Assembly (NCBI GenBank): GCA_021234155.1
Contig: JAJEKV010000036.1
Span: 1,312,777 to 1,376,776, forward strand
Length of the DNA stretch: 64,000 bases
Origin: Isoetes taiwanensis
Lineage: Eukaryota; Streptophyta; Lycopodiopsida; Isoetales; Isoetaceae
Direction of reading: 5' to 3'
This document shows, one piece after another, positions 57,798 through 64,000 of the stretch; within the stretch, counting starts at the first letter, position 1; each line of letters opens with the position of its first letter. Position numbers and translations under genes: made by a program. Below the pieces are notes generated by a model. It saw only the letters and a list, made by a program, of their open reading frames with translations, was not told the origin of the DNA and did no database searches.

Positions 57798-58167
57798 GTG
57801 AATCTAGTTTTCTGGAAAAATCTAGACTTGATGGCGGAAATGGACGAGAAAAGTTCCGTCTTCCAGACCACTTGGGAAGTCGAGAAGCGTGAATTTGGGA
57901 ACGTTTCAGTCCAGGAGCTGGCTGAGAACCTAACATGTCTTCAAGGGAAGATGGCGTCCATTGAACAAGAAGTCAATAAATTAGTTACTAAGCAATGTGG
58001 ATTAATTGCTGAAGTACTGGAAGAGGATACCAAGGGTATTTCTTCACAAGTCCCTTTCCAGGGAAATTTTGACTGCTTGAATGAACTTATGGCTTATCGT
58101 CAGTTGCATAGCTTGCAACAAACTGGGGAATTAAGAACCTATGAGCAGGAGCTTCGGAAGCTGCTTG
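57798..58167 (+). pseudogene. N-terminal gag-like ORF of the older LTR element, truncated
   Basis: Starting about 110 bp after the primer-binding site, the frame reads MNLVFWKNLDLMAEMDEKSS and continues as a charged, coiled-coil-like region (VQELAENLTCLQGKMASIEQ, EVNKLVTKQ). Position and composition fit the N-terminus of an LTR-element gag. I see no capsid motif, so the assignment is by context. The frame is cut by the LTR that begins at 58168; the codons after that belong to another element. Confidence 0.5.
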
Positions 58168-59795
58168 TGTGACGCTCCCTGCTAAACATACGGCGCCCGG
58201 CCGTACACTTGGCAGGAAATCCCCCGTCCGGCTCAACAACCGCACAGGCCCTTCGTCTACCCCGCACTCTGAGGTGACCCTAGTGCGGGGAGGGGACAGG
58301 AAGGTGTCTTGCGCGCCCTTCCCCTATGGGCTCCTATATCAGCGGAAGCGATAAACATGTCAGAACGAGCATCAAACATATAAATACTACCTCGAAGAGT
58401 AGTCCATCACACATATACCACTGCAAAGATGATAATCATAAACCGTAAAACATGATAGCTCCTACCCAGGCTCAGACTCGTAAGGAGGATGATTGACCGG
58501 CTAGGCCTCAAGATAGAGCAGAGTCATAACAATGGCGGGGCTGGCATAATACAATGGCTAGGGTTGACCACTCCATCCGCCCCTCCTGTGCATACTTTGC
58601 AGATGGGCTAGATCAAGCTGTGGCATAACTCTAACCTTCCGGATACGCAATCCCATGGCATCACCCATCGGGACTACTCCAGGTTGCATCTCCCTGGTCC
58701 GACGAGGTAGGAAGGGTTGCATCTCCCCTTCCCGGGGTCTAGAGGCTCCACGGGTGGCTAGAGAATCGTGACGACACACGATTCGTACCCGACTGAACCC
58801 CCCAAAACAAGAGCCAAGCTGACACTTGCAACTCTTGAGAGGCAGGGCGACACCATTGCCCCAGGAGGTGTCGGACCCATGCTCGGCCCACACGAAGTGA
58901 CTGACCATAAGCCTAGCCCACTATGGGATCCCCCGAAGCCCCCACTCGGCATCCATCTTGCCTCTAGCCCCGTTGTGTAGTGCTGAGTCACATCATAGCT
59001 TCCATAGCCCGGTGGGCTCTTATGCACAGGCCGCAACTAATAGGAACTAAGGGATCTACACTAGGAGCATACTACATATGGCCCTAGGTCTCTACCCCCC
59101 TTCCCAATACAAGAGGAGCAAACATGATCAACCAACATCCCATAACATCATATCATGATAATCATAATAAGAACATCTTAACCTAATCATACATATCTAA
59201 CTAACAGTTAGGGTTCCTTGATTAGGGTTCAAGATGTTCAACAAATGTTCTAGGGTGGCTCTACTCTAGACACGAAATACTAACCCCTCTGGAGTGCTAA
59301 CCTCCAGATGTACTAACATGAACTCTACTCAACCTACCTCCTCCAGAAGCGCTTCCTCCCATCCCTGGCGTCTCCATGCTCCTTGACGTGGGTCGAAGGC
59401 TTGCTCCCTCAACGATCATGCACACCTTCCAGGGGCTGCTGCTCCAGGCTAGGCTATGACGAACGATGCTCGAAACGGGGTTTCGGGCACGTAGATGAGA
59501 GTTCAGGTGCTAGGTCAGGGGGAAAGGGTCTAGGGTTAGGGTTAGAGCCCATATAGGTGTGGGTCCACATGGGATGCCACGTGGCACCACTAGGACGAGG
59601 CCGTGTGGCGGTTGCCCAATAGGATAAGGCCATGTGGAAATGGGCCTTATCCTAAGGTTATCTAAGTTAAACAATTAACTTAGATGTGCACCCCTTGCCA
59701 CTTTCTAAGGCATACAAGGCTACCTAGGTAGACTTGTATGGTGACAGGTCCAGGAATATACATATTTATAGCGTATATTCCCCTGGAACGTCACA
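58168..59795 (-). repeat. 3' LTR of a gypsy-like element (minus)
   Basis: Ends are TGTGACG (58168) and CGTCACA (59795). Directly beyond the right end is TTCTCCCCCCCTTAGGACA, whose complement TAAGGGGGGGAGAATG is the polypurine tract usual before the 3' LTR in plant chromovirus-type gypsy elements. The orientation is therefore minus, with the interior to the right. The other LTR is not in the window or is not recognisable. It inserted into the older element's gag region. Two perfect inverted repeats lie inside at 59620-59685. Confidence 0.8.
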
Positions 59796-61870
59796 TTCTC
59801 CCCCCCTTAGGACAATGCTGTCCTCAGCGTTGCGCTAAGGTGACGAGCCTACTCTATCCTGCAAAACCACAGAAGAACATACACTCCAATTTAAACGATC
59901 AACTTCCTATTAAAGAGTTAAATGTCAAAATTTAGGCTATATTTGTACTTATACAAAATTATATAGCCTTAACAAGGTTACTTCTTACAATAATTCAAAA
60001 TATTATTATAAGAGTTATTAGGGTTCATAATCTAAATTATGGTTCCCCCATCTTCTTGTAATGCGCCCCACCTCGATGCTCACTTCTCACTTTCCTGCAC
60101 AAGGAGCACATTACGTTAGTTTAATTAATAAGTTTGTGGTTCTAGGGGACCACCCCCCTTACCAATACCTTGCACTCGATCATGGCCCTTTCGGATTTGA
60201 GCTTAAGGATCATTTAAGATGATCCCATCATCGCCCATGATCAAGTGCTACCTTGTACTCGGTTACCCGGTGCCGAGTACCCCTAGTGCATCATGCCCCA
60301 AGGGTTTTAAGCTAGGGAATGTCCCCGGGGGGTTCACGTATGTATTCCGTAGAATACATGTGCGTGGACGGGAGAGGGGTTTTTTTGAAAAAAATAGTAT
60401 GCATATACATGCGCGCTCATACGTTTTGGCTTCCGGATGTATGCATTTTCCACATCCGGGATGGATTTCTTGGAGCTGCTAAGGCGTAAGAGTACGTTTT
60501 AGAGCTTTGAATCTGAAGCTTGCTGCCAGAAAAACGTTTTAGGATTTGGTGTTTCGGAGTTGGTGTTTCGGAGGTAATGTTTTGAAGTTTTTTCGTCCTG
60601 CCACATAAAAATCTAGCACAGAGTTTTAGTCATGATCGTGGTTGCCGTTTTGATGGCTTGAAACCATTTCTTTGATCGTGGTTGCCGTTTTGATGTTTAT
60701 CTGGCCCACCGAGTCGTATGGATGACATCTATATATTTATTTGAGGACGCATGCCTCACTGCATCTGGAGGCTATGCTTGAATAGATTCTCGTTATTATA
60801 AGTATATCTTGCAGCTAAAAGTATGAAAATGGCATTCTAGATTTTTGTACCAAGCAGAGGCCGGATCTGGCGATGGCATACGTTATTCCGTGCTCCATGT
60901 CATAGTTCGAATATCATATTAGGCTATGGACGGATTTGTTGAAGGTAAATCTCGTACACATATGGAGCTATGTGAAATGGGAACTTGTCCCTCTTTAATG
61001 CATGGAATATCATACTTGGAGATATGCAGGGCCAATTTCAAAGGGCAAAAAAGCCCCACATGCACTGAAAAAAAATTGTTGTTGTTAAGGTATACCACGA
61101 CTCCAATATTCGGTTATTGGAGGTACTTGTTTTGGCTTTAAATGTTGTTCATCATGTTTTAGCCTTGTTTGTGGGGACATTAATTCACCTGATCTATGTA
61201 TGCTAAAGGGAATTATTTATATATAAAAAAGCAATGTTTCATATGTTTACCGTGTAAAGTAGTATTTGAGAAGTCAGTAGTACATGCACAAGTTCAAGCT
61301 CGATTGTGGCTTGTAATTTTCATTTGATGGGACGCTAATATGGCGTTGACTAGCATAAGTATCCTAATTTATATGTTCCATTGCGATTAATATGTTAGGT
61401 TGTTGATCGATTTCTCAAGCTTGATGCATTATGTGAGATGGACCTTCTAAAGGATATAGTCTTTGCAGATCCGCAAATATCATGTGAGTTTTTCTCGCAA
61501 AAGAGTAAGCACGCTATAAGTCGAAGAGATCTTAACATGCTATATATTTATTTGTTGTAGAACGGGCAAAATTCTAACCAAACGTGAAGACAAGGGCGTT
61601 ATAGAAAGGTCGGGCCATGGAGGCCCGGGATAGGGTAACCACTTGTCATCAATGACTCTAACTAGCCCGATCTGCATGATTTAAGTCTACATCTATCAGG
61701 CACACAACCTTTTCGATCCTTCTCCTATACTGCATATCATCCTGTTATTCCCCACAAAGATGTGCATCCATGAGGGGATCATTGTTAATAATTTCTCTGA
61801 TTCTTGGGTCTTACATCTTGAATATTGCATGCATGTTTAAACATGTGAAGTGTAATGCTTTTACCCTGTT
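59796..61870. other. Element interior remnant and gene-free DNA
   Basis: The first ~50 bp continue the gypsy-like interior. No pol domain follows. A motif CCCATCATCGCNCA near 60226 recurs at 63.68-63.89 kb. TGATCGTGGTTGCCGTTTTG occurs twice, 40 bp apart, near 60633-60695. The rest has no supportable gene. Confidence 0.45.
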
Positions 61871-61882
61871 GTGTACCCACAG

Positions 61883-63186
61883 CAACGAGGGGTCTTTACC
61901 ACCGGTCAAGAAGATGTGCTAGGTGTAACTAGAGAAGCTTGCGTAAGACTAGCTTATCGAGAAGCTGCAGTTGCTAGAAGATGTGCCCGTGAGTGTCTTG
62001 CATTCAATGCACAATACTTCTTTGTTATTGGCTTGAATGTATCTTTTAAAGATATCATATGAAAGATAAAGTTCAGGATTATCAACAGCTATAAATATGC
62101 CTGTTATAAATTCAGAAAATCTTTTGCCTCTGAAAAAGCATATCATTTGCTAGAGCCACATTAGAGATATCTTGAGCTTGATAAAAGCTATTATCATTAT
62201 GCATGTTTAATTCCTGCGTAGATGTATTGTTCATGTTTTTCCCTACTTTCTATAACAGCCAGGCTTGTTGAGGAGCAGGTGTTTGGAAAGGACAACGTGT
62301 CATGGTTGTCTGGAAGTTATCTTGGAGAAGCTGGTACACTTGCCGAGTTTCTTATCCTTTAAACGGGGATGACTGCACTAGGGAAGATATCTTATGATAC
62401 TGATCGTGATCTTGTCTATAACGTGAGTGTTCATCTGGTACTTGTTAAATTAGAATGCACTATTACGGCCTCGGTTACTTTATTATTGGCATTTGTACAG
62501 ATGCATCCCAAGGTACAGGCACTACGAGATGAATACATGCGATATGCCATTCAAAAATGCTCATCAGGGAATATCATTCTGCTGTGGAAACTATTGCAGG
62601 TTTGATATTCATCAGTATATAATATCATTGGACCATAAGCGGAAGCATGCAAAATTTTTATTCTTTTTGTTGAATTTTGGGAATAGATCGTCTCCTAGAG
62701 AAGAAAGAGATATACAACGACGAGATTTGGGATATCTTTAACAAAGCACCAAGGATTCCACAGGTAAATGGTGTTACAATTTTTTGCATGGTAGATGATG
62801 TATTTATCTGGTCTTTGCATGGTTTCAGCCCGAAGTGATACCAATTGATGAATATGGAGCTCTTGTATACGCTGGTCGTTGGGAATGGGAACTCCCTTCC
62901 GGGCAGAGCGACATTCTCTCCTGGAAACTTTGGTTTTGTCACCTTTGGAGCACCACGTCCAAAACAGGTCAGTTCCTCGAAAATCTATCCTGCCCTCTCA
63001 TATTTTGAATTCAATTGTCTGATTGTGTCTGTGTTTGGCCAGGTACAACTGATAAAAGATGAGACCTGTAAAATGATGGATGCCCTAGTGAAGAAAAATA
63101 TTTCCAAAGTTCGAGAAAAAGTTGCCAAGAGTGGACAGCCACCTGTTGAAGAAGATATGTTGCTCCTTCCTGAGCACATTTTGTAG
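61883..63186 (+). pseudogene. FtsHi-like (inactive plastid FtsH protease) C-terminal pseudogene
   Basis: Plant FtsHi proteins are FtsH relatives without the zinc-protease site and act at the chloroplast envelope. Exon pieces in order are: QQRGVFTTGQEDVLGVTREA; CAPRLVEEQVFG...AEFLIL (joined across a GTGAGT intron); TGMTALGKISYDTDRDLVYN; HPKVQALRDEYMRYAIQKCSS; EIWDIFNKAPRIPQ; PEVIPIDEYGALVYAGRW; LPGRATFSPGNFGFVTFGAP; and the tail ending EDMLLLPEHIL. Introns are retained, so it is not a processed copy. Damage: TAA replaces the expected Gln codon between AEFLIL and TGMTALGK; a frame shift after KCSS; a short deletion with frame shift after AGRW; and an internal gap before CAPRL. The ATPase part is absent. 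FTSHI1-like is my best guess, from memory of the family. Confidence 0.75.
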
Positions 63187-63241
63187 GATAATCTCAGCTC
63201 ACAAAGAGTGGACAGCCACCTGTTGAAGAAGATATGTTGCT
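63129..63241 (+). repeat. Tandem duplication of the pseudogene 3' end
   Basis: AAGAGTGGACAGCCACCTGT then TGAAGAAGATATGTTGCTC occurs at about 63129-63167 and again at about 63203-63241, the second copy lying past the stop codon. Confidence 0.85.
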
Positions 63242-63404
63242 CAATTTGTGGATGCAGGGAAATCACACGAATTTTGGTGGGCATTTAAAACAAATGTCAT
63301 GCACATGGCTTTCTAGTCTTGTAATATCTGTTCCAACAATTCTTGTTGATATCAAAATATTTATCTGAGATACAGATTGGCTGGTTTACCTTTTATGTTC
63401 AATG

Positions 63405-64000
63405 CAACATTTGCGGACTGGATGTAAAAATACGGTAGAGGGTAGGATACATGAATGAAAAATGGACGTAAAAATAAGGTTGAGGGTAGGGCAAGAAGTG
63501 CTTAGACTGGGTGTAAAAGTATGGAATCGGGTATGATTCTTCGACAGTATGGGACCGTATACATAGGGGTTTCTATGGAGGGTCAGCTGTATACAGAGGG
63601 GTTTCTCCTGACTTGATGCACGCACATGCCATATGCCCCTTATATAGAGGTGAACCCCCCGGGGGAACGTCTCACGATCCCATCATCGCACATGATCACT
63701 TTGACCTTCACCATGACCCCCTATGGCCAGGTGTGCGAACCCCGCATCGTGGCATAGGGAGCATCCGACCGATGTCCCATCATCGCGCACTATGCCTTAC
63801 TTCTCTCTCTCTCGCATGACCCTATTGGTCATGCGCACCTCTTGGTGCATGTTGGCCTAGAGAACGCCTTAAAGGCTTATCTCATCATCGCCCACATGTT
63901 CCAAGATTCTGGCATATGTATTCCACTAGCTAGAATACATCTGCCAGAGCTAGAGGCTAACTAAGAAACATACTAAGCTAACCTCCTGGCAAGTCGGGGT
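63405..64000. other. Repeat-rich end of the window
   Basis: Three degenerate units of GGAYGTAAAAATANGG then GAGGGTAGG lie at 63418-63530. The CATCATCGC motif occurs at about 63680, 63777 and 63884. GTATTCCACTAGCTAGAATAC (63918-63938) is an imperfect palindrome, matched by GTATTCCGTAGAATAC near 60341. No gene is seen. Confidence 0.45.

Noticed and set aside
61395-61495. Possible upstream FtsHi exon (RFLKLDALCEMDLLKDIVFA)
   Set aside because: Reads like coding sequence but I cannot match it to the family, and the splice context is unclear.

Overview
The window looks like nuclear DNA of a land plant with a large, repeat-rich genome. Support: an intronless plant-type histone H4 (two copies), an intron-containing xyloglucan endotransglucosylase/hydrolase, fragments of a plastid FtsHi protein and a vacuolar H+-pyrophosphatase, initiator-tRNA-Met-primed LTR elements, and plant L1 LINEs with a DUF4283-type ORF1. 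I cannot place it to species. The low gene density and many LINEs would suit a fern, lycophyte or gymnosperm. There are no bacterial operons and no CRISPR array.

Layout. 0-5 kb: LINE remnants, a decayed DUF7869-like coding fragment, and a complete 470-bp TRIM element with identical LTRs and a TCCCA target-site duplication. 5-13 kb: mostly non-coding, with histone H4 copy 1 (minus), a PPR remnant and a LINE 3'-end module. 14.7-21.7 kb: a long decayed L1 LINE (plus) whose reverse-transcriptase domain is split by a second, minus-strand LINE-like insertion; a 3' L1 fragment (minus) follows. 23.8 kb: a 252-bp MITE-like inverted-repeat element. 27.2-31.0 kb: a non-coding LTR retrotransposon with CTTTA target-site duplication, a tandemly duplicated primer-binding-site/leader region and a nested LINE tail. 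31-38 kb: a V-PPase exon fragment, local duplications and repeat debris. 38.7 kb: H4 copy 2 (plus), an inverted duplicate of copy 1. 40.25-41.63 kb: the XTH gene (minus, four exons). 43.8-49.0 kb: a GC-rich decayed LINE. 49.4-52.9 kb: a gypsy gag scrap and a second LINE of the same broad type (minus). 53.1-59.8 kb: nested LTR elements: an old LTR split by a young non-coding LTR element (GTTAG duplication), then the 3' LTR of a gypsy-like element (minus). 61.9-63.2 kb: a decayed FtsHi-like gene.

Functional genes. Only the two H4 copies are fully open. XTH is complete except for a one-base disruption in its proline-rich N-terminal extension. Everything else is mobile-element sequence or pseudogene.

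The most interesting material is RNA-structure-like signal in the retroelements. (1) Three LINE 3' ends share a 60-75-nt module with a U5/U6 internal loop, an invariant AAAA and stems that keep pairing through compensatory changes. It resembles ENE (triple-helix, poly(A)-protecting) elements. (2) The young non-coding LTR element carries seven 15-nt hairpins with covarying stems and a constant G(C/T)GGA loop, plus an eighth, larger hairpin with the same loop just before its polypurine tract. This could be a packaging signal for mobilisation in trans. Both are read by eye and need folding and genome-wide searches.
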